NCBI RefSeq assembly: GCF_036263595.1
Contig: NZ_DATAGQ010000154.1
Location: forward strand, 1 to 48,285
Length of the DNA stretch: 48,285 nt
Source of the DNA: Geminicoccus sp036263595
GTDB lineage: Bacteria > Pseudomonadota > Alphaproteobacteria > Geminicoccales > Geminicoccaceae
Direction: 5' to 3'
Position numbers and translations under genes: made by a program. Of this stretch, positions 15,576-23,042 are shown one piece after another. The notes under the pieces are model-generated. The model was not told the origin of the DNA. It ran no database searches and saw only the letters and a program-made list of their open reading frames with translations. Position 1 is the stretch's first letter; the number at the start of each line of letters is the position of its first letter.

Positions 15576-16562
15576 ATGAGCTGGCTGGAATCCTCCTTCA
15601 TGGCCAGGCGCGGCGTGGCCGGCGGCAAGCCCGGCACGACCCACGAGCTGACCATGGAGAAGCAGGGCAAGTACCACTACGTCTACGGCCCCTATGTCGA
15701 CCCGGTCCTCCATATCCAGCCCGGCGATATCGTGGTCGCCGAGACCCACGACGCCTTCGAGGGCAAGCTGAAGACCGAGCAGGACAAGCCGTCCGAGAAG
15801 CTGAACATGCCGTTCGGCAACCCGCAGAACGGCCCGATCCATGTCGCCGGTGTCGTGAAGGGCGACGTCATCGCCGTCCACATCCACGACATCGCCCCGC
15901 GCGGCCCGCAGCCGGTCGGCACCACCGTGCTGATGCACGGCTTCGGCGGCCTAGTCGCCACCAACAACACCGCCATGCTGCACGACCCGCTGCCGGAAAT
16001 GGTCAGGAAGATGACCGTCGACCGCTCGGGCATCCAGTTCAACGAGAAGATCAAGCTGCCCTACGAGCCCTTCCTCGGCACGCTCGGCGTCTCGCCTGAG
16101 ATCGAGGCCGTGAGCGCGGTCCAGCCGGACTACTGGGGCGGCAACATGGACCTGCCGGACATGGCGCCGGGGGCGGTCGCCTATTTCCCGGTGCACCACG
16201 AGGGCGGCTACGTCTATCTCGGCGACTGCCACGCCACCCAGGGCGACGGCGAGCTGGCCGGTGCGGCCATCGAGATGCCCGCCACCGTCACCATCCAGAT
16301 CGACCTGATCAAGAACTGGCCGATCAAGTGGCCGCGCCTGGAGAACGAGGAGTTCATCATGGCGATCGGCAGCACCCGGCCGATGGAGGATGCCGCCCGG
16401 ATCGCCTATTGCGAGCTGATCGACTGGATGGTGAAGGACTACGGCTTCGACAAGCTGGAGGCCTACCTGCTCCTGACCCAGGCCGGCCGCGTGCGCCTCG
16501 GCAACATGGTCGACCCCAAGTACACGCTGGGGGCGAGCATCAAAAAGTCGATCATCGGCTGA
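15576..16562 (+). CDS. fmdA: Acetamidase/formamidase family protein
   Basis: The 328-aa enzyme matches the FmdA/AmdA family, which hydrolyses formamide or acetamide to ammonia and the acid in the cytoplasm and is unrelated to the amidase-signature enzyme upstream. Features are the early VDPVLHIQPGDIVVAETHDAF segment (about 45-65), the GPIHVAGVVKGDVIAVHIHDI block (87-107), and the GDCHATQGDGELAGAAIE motif (about 223-240), whose His and acidic residues bind metal in the family. AAGGCGA 6 nt upstream supports the ATG. It is the last gene of the amide operon, 37 nt after the UrtE-like ATPase, and its end overlaps the convergent membrane-protein gene by 11 bp. Confidence 0.9.
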   Translation: MSWLESSFMARRGVAGGKPGTTHELTMEKQGKYHYVYGPYVDPVLHIQPGDIVVAETHDAFEGKLKTEQDKPSEKLNMPFGNPQNGPIHVAGVVKGDVIAVHIHDIAPRGPQPVGTTVLMHGFGGLVATNNTAMLHDPLPEMVRKMTVDRSGIQFNEKIKLPYEPFLGTLGVSPEIEAVSAVQPDYWGGNMDLPDMAPGAVAYFPVHHEGGYVYLGDCHATQGDGELAGAAIEMPATVTIQIDLIKNWPIKWPRLENEEFIMAIGSTRPMEDAARIAYCELIDWMVKDYGFDKLEAYLLLTQAGRVRLGNMVDPKYTLGASIKKSIIG

Positions 16563-17079
16563 CCGCGGGGCGGGAGCCGTGCGGTGCTGCCAGGTAGCCC
16601 CGAACATAGCTCCCGAACTTGCCCAGGAAGATGCCGGCGAACAGGCCGGACGCGCCGATGTCGAGCACACGGTAGGCAGGCTCCTGCAGCATGTCCGGCG
16701 CCATGGCGCCGATCACGCCGAAGGCGTACTTGACCACGAACGCGAGCAGGATGAGCGGCAGCACGGTAGGGTCGGTCGGCCGGTGGATGACGCCCTGCGC
16801 GCGATCGACGGTGAACGCCCTGCGGCGCAGGAGCAGGATACCGAGCACGATCCCGATGGCGAGCGCCAGCAGCCAGATGCCGAGGGTGTCTGGCCCGAAC
16901 CCGTGGATCCGGTGGAGTTCGACCAGTCCCAGGCCGGTGAGAAGTGCTGGGAACAGGGCAAGCTCTCTGAGCGTGACCGTGACCGGCTTGCGGGCGCGCA
17001 GGCCGCGCGAGATTAGGTAGGCGAACAGCGCGTAGACCCACCAGGGCGTGTGCGCGAGGATCTGCACGATCCGGTCCAT
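16552..17079 (-). CDS. DUF6622-like membrane protein
   Basis: The 175-aa protein has a short N-terminal helix containing the TPWWVYALFAYLISRGL motif, then hydrophobic segments near residues 38-56, 68-86, 107-125 and 143-160. This pattern fits the uncharacterised DUF6622 family of inner-membrane proteins; no function is known. A cytoplasmic loop with RRRAFTVDRAQGVIHRPTDP lies in the middle. AAGGGG about 10 nt upstream is a weak ribosome binding site. It is convergent with the formamidase gene and overlaps its end by 11 bp, and lies 139 nt downstream of the DUF1398 gene on the same strand. Confidence 0.75.
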   Translation of the reverse strand: MDRIVQILAHTPWWVYALFAYLISRGLRARKPVTVTLRELALFPALLTGLGLVELHRIHGFGPDTLGIWLLALAIGIVLGILLLRRRAFTVDRAQGVIHRPTDPTVLPLILLAFVVKYAFGVIGAMAPDMLQEPAYRVLDIGASGLFAGIFLGKFGSYVRGYLAAPHGSRPAVSR

Positions 17080-17218
17080 CGCTGAGGAACCCCTTACGGA
17101 GGTGCGAGGGCACGCCGGTGCTGCCGCTACCAGAGGCAGTTCTGGCCGCGAGGGATACTGGCGGCAGCAGACGGCCCGTTTCCGGCAGCCCGCTCGCGCG
17201 GCTTGCGCGTTCCGGGAT

Positions 17219-17620
17219 TCATCTGGCCCCGGGAAACCACTCGACGTGGCTGTCGCCCGTGCGGCCGTAATACACGACCCGCTTGCCGCTCATGGAGACG
17301 AGATAGCCGACGCAGCCGGCGTCCAGGGCACGCTCGCAGAATGTCTGGTACTTGATGGCACCCGACTGCGCGGCCCGGACCGCGGCCTCGACGCCGGCAG
17401 CCGACAGCTCCCGCGCCGGCTGGACAGGGATGGCGCGGCTGGGCACCACCTCGGAGCTTCCATCAGGCAGGTAGTAGGTCTTCTCCGATCGTACGAGGTC
17501 GGCGTGATAGCGCTCGATCCCTACCTCGATCAGTTGCCGAACCACCTCGCCAAAGCTGATTCGCCCCTGGTCCGACGCCTCCGTGCAGGAATGCACCACT
17601 GTCTTCACATGAGCATCCAT
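17219..17620 (-). CDS. DUF1398 family protein (YbcV-like)
   Basis: The 133-aa soluble protein shows the DUF1398 pattern: FGEVVRQLIEVGIERYHADL (residues 23-42), KTYYLPDGSSE (47-57), a middle AAVRAAQSGAIKYQTFCERA and a C-terminal GCVGYLVSMSGKRVVYYGR followed by EWFPGA. The family is widespread but of unknown function. GAGGAGAGG upstream of the ATG is a strong ribosome binding site. It follows the marR gene by 48 nt on the same strand and may be co-transcribed with it, and thus controlled by the inverted repeat upstream of marR. Confidence 0.85.
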   Translation of the reverse strand: MDAHVKTVVHSCTEASDQGRISFGEVVRQLIEVGIERYHADLVRSEKTYYLPDGSSEVVPSRAIPVQPARELSAAGVEAAVRAAQSGAIKYQTFCERALDAGCVGYLVSMSGKRVVYYGRTGDSHVEWFPGAR

Positions 17621-17668
17621 TGGCCTCTCCTCCTCAAAGGTGTGATGAACGCTGCTCCGAAAGAGCTT

Positions 17669-18130
17669 CTAGTCGTACGGCACTGATTTCAGACCCTGCC
17701 GACGAACGATCTCCCGCATGATCGCCTCGAGGCCTGCCCGATCCGCCGGATCCAGATGTCCGAAGAATTCCTCGTCGTTCCGGTCCGCCAGCGCCGATAG
17801 CTCGGGCACCAGAGCACGGCCACCGGCGGTCAGCGTCAGCGCCTGAAAGCGCCGGTCTTCCTTGTCGACCGACTTGGCCACCAGTTCCTTGTCGACCAGC
17901 CGATCGACCAGCTTGGAGATGGCACCCCTGGTCATCCCCAATCGCTCCGCAAGCATGCTCGGTACGACGCTGTCCTGGTCATACAGCTCACGCAGCACGA
18001 CCCATTCCGCCACCGTCACGCCGAAGGTCGCGACCTTGAGGCTGAACGCCTGGGAGACCTGGTTGGATACGAAGCGCAGCCAGTAGCCGAGATGCGCTTC
18101 GAGGGCGCTGACGCATGGTCGTTGTTTCAT
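17669..18130 (-). CDS. MarR family transcriptional regulator
   Basis: The 153-aa protein has the MarR winged-helix arrangement: dimerisation helices at both ends, a helix-turn-helix with SMLAERLGMTRGAISKLVDRL (about residues 58-78), and a wing with DKEDRRFQALTLT (about 89-101). Family members are dimeric repressors released by small aromatic or oxidised ligands. The start at 18130 lies 11 nt downstream of a perfect 16-bp inverted repeat, strongly suggesting autoregulation. The dehydrogenase upstream on the same strand, at 18239-19027, and the DUF1398 gene downstream are the likeliest further targets. Confidence 0.92.
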   Translation of the reverse strand: MKQRPCVSALEAHLGYWLRFVSNQVSQAFSLKVATFGVTVAEWVVLRELYDQDSVVPSMLAERLGMTRGAISKLVDRLVDKELVAKSVDKEDRRFQALTLTAGGRALVPELSALADRNDEEFFGHLDPADRAGLEAIMREIVRRQGLKSVPYD

Positions 18131-18141
18131 GATCCGCCATC

Positions 18142-18183
18142 AGTTGACAAGGAAACTGACCCGAAGAAGTTTCCTTGTCAACT
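18142..18183. promoter_or_regulatory. Perfect 16-bp inverted repeat, probable MarR operator
   Basis: AGTTGACAAGGAAACT (18142-18157) and AGTTTCCTTGTCAACT (18168-18183) are exact reverse complements separated by 10 nt. The dyad ends 11 nt before the marR start codon. Each arm also carries a partial inner symmetry (AGTT...AACT), so it may hold two dimer sites. On the minus strand TTGACA within the right arm could act as the -35 element of marR, placing a repressor over its own promoter. Confidence 0.7.
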
Positions 18184-18238
18184 AATTTGCGGCGACGCCG
18201 GGTGTGGTTCCGGCGTCCAGTACGGAAGATCGAGGAAA

Positions 18239-19027
18239 TCAGACGAACACCATGCCCCCATCGACCAGCAGCGATTGGCCGGTCATGAAGTCGGAATCCG
18301 GCGAGGCCAGGAACTTGGCGACGCCGACCAGATCCGTAGCGGTCGATGGACGGCCGAGCACCGCCAGGGCGGCCATGTCATGAAACGACTTGTCCTCCCC
18401 TTCGCTCAGTCCGTGCGCCTGGAAGCCCTTGTCGATCACCTTCCACATCTCGGTCCCGACCACGCCCGGACAGATCGCGTTGACGTTGATCCTGTCCTTG
18501 CCGAAGGCGCGGGCCGCCGCCTGGGTCAGCGCCACGACGCTCCACTTGCTGGCGCAGTAATGGGCGAGCGGGTCGTAGCCCTGCTTGCCGGCGATCGACG
18601 CCGTGTTGATGACCTTGCCGCCGCCGCCCTGCTCCAGGAAGACCTTGATCGCCTCCTGCATGCCGATGAGCACGCCCAGCCCGTTCACGTCCATGACGTT
18701 GTGCCAGTCCTCCTCGGTGATCTTGAGAAAGGGCTTCACCTGGGCGATGCCGGCATTGTTGAAGATCGCATCCAGCCGTCCATGCGCCTTCACCGCCGCC
18801 TGGATCATCGCCTGGACCTGCGCCCGGTCGCGCACGTCGGCGCCGACAGCGATGGCCGTTCCCCCGGCTCCGCGAATCTCTTCGACAACAGCCTGGGTCG
18901 ACGCCTCGGTCAGGTCCGCCGCGGTGATTTTCGCACCTTCGGCCGCGAGGCCCTTGGCGATCTCGGCACCGATGCCACGCGCGGCGCCGGTGATCACGAT
19001 GCTCTTGCCGTCGAGCTGATAAGGCAT
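18239..19027 (-). CDS. Short-chain dehydrogenase/reductase (polyol or acetoin dehydrogenase-like)
   Basis: The 262-aa classical SDR has the cofactor motif TGAARGIG (residues 13-20), NNAGIA (88-93), the catalytic Ser in NTASIAGKQGYD and the YCASK motif, then a C-terminal VDGG. An Asp after the second strand (AADLTE) favours NAD over NADP. The CPGVVGTEMWKVID segment and overall pattern resemble sorbitol dehydrogenases and acetoin/butanediol dehydrogenases; the real substrate is unknown. The ATG at 19027 is preferred over one 6 nt upstream because GGGGAG sits 6 nt before it but touches the other. marR lies downstream on the same strand, with the inverted repeat between them. Confidence 0.88.
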   Translation of the reverse strand: MPYQLDGKSIVITGAARGIGAEIAKGLAAEGAKITAADLTEASTQAVVEEIRGAGGTAIAVGADVRDRAQVQAMIQAAVKAHGRLDAIFNNAGIAQVKPFLKITEEDWHNVMDVNGLGVLIGMQEAIKVFLEQGGGGKVINTASIAGKQGYDPLAHYCASKWSVVALTQAAARAFGKDRINVNAICPGVVGTEMWKVIDKGFQAHGLSEGEDKSFHDMAALAVLGRPSTATDLVGVAKFLASPDSDFMTGQSLLVDGGMVFV

Positions 19028-19336
19028 GCCCATCTCCCCTGATACCGGCCCGCCTCGTTGCTGGGCGTGCCCTGCCCCGTGGTGATGGCCAGAAAACGAA
19101 GGGGTGTCGAGGCGCGATGAGCCCCACCCACGTGCGGCATCCCCGGAACCGCGGACGCCGGGTGCGGGTTCGAGGCGCGGCCCTCTCGTCCCTGCGCATT
19201 CGGGCTCCATGGCCGGCTGCGGGCCGCTGAACGGCAAGGGCATGTGATCCCCGGCGCCCGATCGCGCGAACAAGGGAAGGCAGCCTCCCAGGAGGGGTGG
19301 CGGGCCGGGCACAGGCAGGAAAGGCATGACAGGCAG
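19028..19336. other. Divergent intergenic region
   Basis: About 310 bases between the minus-strand dehydrogenase and the plus-strand glutamine amidotransferase. Promoters for both should lie here, but no convincing -35/-10 pair or dyad was found. The reading frame of the right-hand gene stays open to 19244, so a slightly earlier start is possible. Confidence 0.45.
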
Positions 19337-20212
19337 ATGACGGCAGACCGCGGCCTGCGCTTTCTCGTGGTGGAGAGCGAATCGCCGAAGGCCAGGGAGG
19401 AGCGTCGGAACAGCGTCGGCACCAGCTCCGGCGAGACCTTCATCGACACCCTGACCGGTTTGTCGCCGGGCTGCCACTGCGACCGCATCGAGCTGGCGGG
19501 CGAACGGCGTGGGACCGCCGAGGACGCCGATCTCGCCTCCTATGATGGCGTGTTCCTGGCGGGCTCGCCGATCCATGTCTACGACGAGACGGAGGATGTA
19601 CGCCGCCAGCTCGGCTTCATGCGGGCGATCTTCGCTTCCGGCACGCCCTCCTTCGGCTCCTGTGCCGGCGTGCAACTCGCCGCGGCCGCCGCCGGCGGCA
19701 GGGTCCGCGCCATCCCCAAGAAGCGCGAAGTGGGCTTTGCCCGGCGGATCTTCCGCACGGGCGCCGGTACCGACCACCCGCTGCTGGCCGGCCGCCCACC
19801 CGTCTACGATGCCCCGAGCGTTCATTCGGACGAGGTGGAATCCCTGCCGGACGGGTCGATCCTCCTCGCTTCCAACGCGACGAGCCGGGTCCAGGCCGTC
19901 GAGATCCGGCATGCCGGCGGCATCTTCTGGGGCGTGCAGTATCACCCGGAACTGACGCTCCAAGAGGTAGCCAAGGCGCTGGAGCGCGCCCAGGACGGGC
20001 TGATCCAAGACGGCTTTGCCGCGGACGAGGCCGCGCTTCGTCAGTATGCGGGAAAGATCGAGGCGCTTGCTCGGAACCCGGGCAGGTTGGACCTGGCCTG
20101 GCAGCTCGGTCTTGATCAGGAAGTCACCGACCCGGCCCGGCGGACCGTGGAGCTGCGCAACTTCATCGACCGGCTCGTCCGGCCGACCTGCTCCGCCCGC
20201 GGCCGCGCATGA
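19337..20212 (+). CDS. Class I glutamine amidotransferase-like protein (GuaA-type domain)
   Basis: The 291-aa protein has a class I glutamine amidotransferase fold: FLVVESES at the start, FLAGSPIHVYDE (the oxyanion-strand region, about 73-84), the nucleophile Cys in SFGSCAGVQLAAAAAGG (about 109-125), and the His-Glu pair in WGVQYHPE (about 199-206). It would release ammonia from glutamine. The domain is stand-alone, without a synthetase partner. About 85 residues after the HPE motif form an extra helical tail (AKALERAQDGLIQDG onward) not needed for the core domain. The start is uncertain: no strong ribosome binding site precedes 19337, and the frame is open to 19244. A GFA-family gene follows 84 nt downstream. 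Confidence 0.8.
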   Translation: MTADRGLRFLVVESESPKAREERRNSVGTSSGETFIDTLTGLSPGCHCDRIELAGERRGTAEDADLASYDGVFLAGSPIHVYDETEDVRRQLGFMRAIFASGTPSFGSCAGVQLAAAAAGGRVRAIPKKREVGFARRIFRTGAGTDHPLLAGRPPVYDAPSVHSDEVESLPDGSILLASNATSRVQAVEIRHAGGIFWGVQYHPELTLQEVAKALERAQDGLIQDGFAADEAALRQYAGKIEALARNPGRLDLAWQLGLDQEVTDPARRTVELRNFIDRLVRPTCSARGRA

Positions 20213-20296
20213 TTGGGCACGCATGGGATCGACGGCCCATAGGTGGCGGGGCATCCTGCGGTCCGCCTGGCACTGCGCAAGGGAGTTCCGCCAGCC

Positions 20297-20794
20297 ATGC
20301 CTGTCACGCTTGAAGGCTCCTGCCGCTGCGGAGCCGTCCGGTTTTCCTGCGACAGCCATACGCCGCAGCCCTACCAGCGCTGCTACTGCTCGATCTGCCG
20401 CAAGACGGCCGGCGGCGGTGGCTATGCCATCAACCTCGGCGCGAGGACGGCCAGCCTGAAGCTGAACGACCCGCAAGGCGCCGTCCGGATCTTCCGGGCC
20501 CAGATCGAGCAGGAGGATGGCAGCTGCGAGCTGTCCACGGCCGAGCGCAATTTCTGCTCGCGCTGCGCCACGGCGCTGTGGCTGTTCTCGCCGGAATGGC
20601 CCGAGCTGTTGCACCCGTTCGCATCCGCGATCGACAGCGAGCTGCCGGTCCCGCCCTCGTCGGTGCACCTGATGCTCCGCTACAAGGCCAGCTGGGTCCA
20701 TCCCGACATCAAGCTGGGGGACGCCACGTTCGATCTGTATCCGGAAGAATCGATCGACGCCTGGCATCGCAGCCGCGGTCTCTGGATCGCCTGA
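20297..20794 (+). CDS. GFA family zinc protein (glutathione-dependent formaldehyde-activating enzyme-like)
   Basis: The 165-aa protein has the zinc-binding Cys pattern of the GFA/CENP-V family: CRCGAVRFSC (residues 9-18), CYCSICRKT (29-37) and NFCSRCATALW (about 81-91). The founding member was proposed to speed S-hydroxymethylglutathione formation, but most family members have no proven role. The ATG at 20297 follows GGGAG at a rather long distance (about 12 nt). It is downstream of the glutamine amidotransferase on the same strand and is followed by an intrinsic terminator, so the two could form a short operon. Confidence 0.88.
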   Translation: MPVTLEGSCRCGAVRFSCDSHTPQPYQRCYCSICRKTAGGGGYAINLGARTASLKLNDPQGAVRIFRAQIEQEDGSCELSTAERNFCSRCATALWLFSPEWPELLHPFASAIDSELPVPPSSVHLMLRYKASWVHPDIKLGDATFDLYPEESIDAWHRSRGLWIA

Positions 20795-20848
20795 TCGGTC
20801 TGTCGCGGGGAACAGATTTCGTGCGATACTGGGTGGTCGGGCCCCGGC

Positions 20849-20888
20849 CGTCCGCGGTGGGGCTCTTTGCTCCACCACGGACGTTTTT
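20849..20888 (+). terminator. Intrinsic terminator after the GFA gene
   Basis: CGTCCGCGGTGG (20849-20860) pairs with CCACCACGGACG (20872-20883) with one mismatch, followed at once by TTTTT. It lies 54 nt after the GFA stop, on the plus strand, and would end transcripts before the convergent aldo/keto reductase gene. Confidence 0.75.
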
Positions 20889-20956
20889 GCATGAACGAAC
20901 CCGAGGAACCGTGCACTGGCAATGACTTGGCTGTCCGGCGCCCGGAATCGCCAGTG

Positions 20957-21970
20957 TCAGACCGCCGCCCCGGCTGGCGGAAGATGCTGCTGGATGCTCT
21001 GCAGGTCCTCGTCGCTCAGCGGCGGCGCGTTCAGCGCATCCAGGCTGTCGTCCAGCTGCGCCACGTTGCGTGCCCCGATCAGTGCCGAGGTGATCCTCGG
21101 GTCGCGCAGAACCCAGCTCAGCGCCATCTGGGCCAGGCTCTGGCCGCGGGCCTGGGCGATGTCGTTCAGCGAGCGGAGCCGCTGCACGACGGCGGGCGTG
21201 AGCCGTTCCGGCGTGAGCGAGGTGGTGGCGCGGGTGGCCCGGGACCCTGCGGGAACACCGTCCAGGTACTTGGCGCTGAGCATGCCCTGGGCCAGCGGCG
21301 AGAACACGATGCCGCCGATCCCCTCCTCGCCCAGGACGTCGAGCAGGCCACCCTCGGCAGTCCGGTCCAGCATCGAGTAGCGCGGCTGGTGGATCAGGCA
21401 CGGCGTGCCCAGCTCGCGCAGGATCCGGGCGGCCTGGCGGGTCTGCTCGGGTCCGTAGTTGGAGATCCCGGCATAGAGCGCCCGGCCGCTGCGAACCGCC
21501 TGGTCGAGCGCGCCCATGGTTTCCTCCATGGGTGTGTCCGGGTCGGGACGGTGGCTGTAGAAGATGTCGACATAGTCCAGGCCCATCCGCCTGAGGCTCT
21601 GGTCGAGGCTGGCCAGCAGGTACTTGCGCGAGCCCTTGTCGCCATAGGGACCCGGCCACATCGTGTAGCCGGCCTTGGTGGAGATGATCAGCTCATCGCG
21701 GTAGCGGTGCAGATCGGTCGCCATGACCCGGCCGAAATTCTCCTCGGCCGAACCGGGTGGCGGCCCGTAATTGTTCGCCAGGTCGAAATGGGTGACGCCG
21801 CGGTCGAACGCCCGGCGCAGCACCGCCCGGCCCGTTTCATGGGCGTCGAACCCGCCGAAATTCTGCCAGAGTCCGAGGGAGATCGCGGGAAGCATCAGGC
21901 CGCTGCGGCCGCATCGCCGGAACCTTCCCCCCTCGTAGCGCCCGCTGCTTGCTGCCCATCGCTCGGCCAT
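20957..21970 (-). CDS. Aldo/keto reductase (L-glyceraldehyde 3-phosphate reductase-like, AKR14/YghZ type)
   Basis: The 337-aa TIM-barrel NADP-dependent reductase carries the AKR tetrad: Asp and Tyr in THFDLANNYGPPPGSAE (about 60-76), Lys in ISTKAGY and His in IFYSHRPDPDTP. The LPAISLGLWQNFG entry and the GPYGDKGSRKYLL loop are typical of the YghZ/GPR subgroup, which reduces glyceraldehyde phosphate and methylglyoxal-like aldehydes. AAGGAGAA upstream fixes the ATG at 21970; a longer frame to 22180 is non-coding in character. It is divergent from cysD with about 240 bp between them and convergent with the GFA gene. Confidence 0.92.
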   Translation of the reverse strand: MAERWAASSGRYEGGRFRRCGRSGLMLPAISLGLWQNFGGFDAHETGRAVLRRAFDRGVTHFDLANNYGPPPGSAEENFGRVMATDLHRYRDELIISTKAGYTMWPGPYGDKGSRKYLLASLDQSLRRMGLDYVDIFYSHRPDPDTPMEETMGALDQAVRSGRALYAGISNYGPEQTRQAARILRELGTPCLIHQPRYSMLDRTAEGGLLDVLGEEGIGGIVFSPLAQGMLSAKYLDGVPAGSRATRATTSLTPERLTPAVVQRLRSLNDIAQARGQSLAQMALSWVLRDPRITSALIGARNVAQLDDSLDALNAPPLSDEDLQSIQQHLPPAGAAV

Positions 21971-22210
21971 CCGATTCTCCTTCGCCCTTGCTACGCCGCT
22001 GAGCGCCTGCGCCCGAAGGCTCAAACTATGGCACGAATGCCTCCTGTCGATCCTGCCATGCGTAGGAGGGGGCAGCCATAGTGGATAGGAAGGTTGACCA
22101 GCGGCGGGATTTTGGCGCATGCCTCCGTCCGCATGTCGAGCACTCGGCCTCTCTGCTTCAGCAGCGAGGCGCGTAGCCATGTCTCGCTTTCATCGGATCA
22201 TTCCAAGAAC

Positions 22211-23005
22211 ATGTCCCATCTCGACGAACTCGAAGCCGAGAGCGTCTACGTGCTCCGCGAGGCTTTCGCGAAGCTGGAGCGCCCGGCCATCCTCTGGTCC
22301 CTGGGCAAGGACAGCAACGTCGTCCTTTGGCTCACCCGGAAGGCATTCCTCGGGCACGTGCCGTTCCCCGTGATGCACGTCGACACGGGGAAGAAGTTCA
22401 AGGAGATGTACGAGTTCCGGGACCGCTACGCGAAAGAGTGGGGCCTGAACTTCATCCGCGAGGAATGCCCGCCGGTCGAGGCCACCGACCCGACCCTGCC
22501 GCCGGCAGCCCGCTCGGCCGCGCGCAAGACGCTGGGCCTGAAGGCAGCGCTCGCCAAGCACCAGTTCACCGGGCTGGTCGCCGGGATCCGGCGCGACGAG
22601 GAGGCGATCCGGGCCAAGGAGCGCTACTTCTCGCCGCGCAGCGAGGACGGCTCCTGGAACCTGAAGGACCAGCCGCCGGAAGTATTCGAGCATTACATGA
22701 CGACCTTCCCGCCCGGCGTGCACGTCCGCATCCACCCGCTCCTGCATTGGACGGAGCTGGACATCTGGCGCTACACCAAGCGCGAGAGCATCCCGGTGAT
22801 CGACCTCTACTTCGCCAGGAACGGCATGCGCTACCGCTCGCTGGGCGACGAGGACATCACCAAGCCGGTGCCGTCCACCGCGTCCACCATCGACGAGATC
22901 ATCGCCGAGCTGGAGACCACCAAGGTCGCCGAACGGTCCGGCCGTGCCATGGACCACGAGGCCGAGGACAGTTTCGAGCGCCTGCGCGCGTCCGGCTACC
23001 TCTGA
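22211..23005 (+). CDS. cysD: Sulfate adenylyltransferase subunit 2
   Basis: The 264-aa catalytic subunit of ATP sulfurylase makes adenosine 5'-phosphosulfate from sulfate and ATP in the cytoplasm. It shows the PAPS-reductase-like PP-loop WSLGKDSNVVLWL (residues 29-41), MHVDTGKKFKEMYEFRD (57-73), GIRRDEEAIRAKERYFSPR and the C-terminal GRAMDHEAEDSFERLRASGY. Start at 22211 gives the normal CysD N-terminus (HLDELEAESVYVLREAF); the open frame upstream lacks family similarity. The partner cysNC begins 37 nt downstream. No cysH, cysI or sulfate transporter is adjacent. Confidence 0.95.
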   Translation: MSHLDELEAESVYVLREAFAKLERPAILWSLGKDSNVVLWLTRKAFLGHVPFPVMHVDTGKKFKEMYEFRDRYAKEWGLNFIREECPPVEATDPTLPPAARSAARKTLGLKAALAKHQFTGLVAGIRRDEEAIRAKERYFSPRSEDGSWNLKDQPPEVFEHYMTTFPPGVHVRIHPLLHWTELDIWRYTKRESIPVIDLYFARNGMRYRSLGDEDITKPVPSTASTIDEIIAELETTKVAERSGRAMDHEAEDSFERLRASGYL

Positions 23006-23042
23006 ACCCGTCCCGAAGCTTCGCACCTCCCGGAACTCGAAG

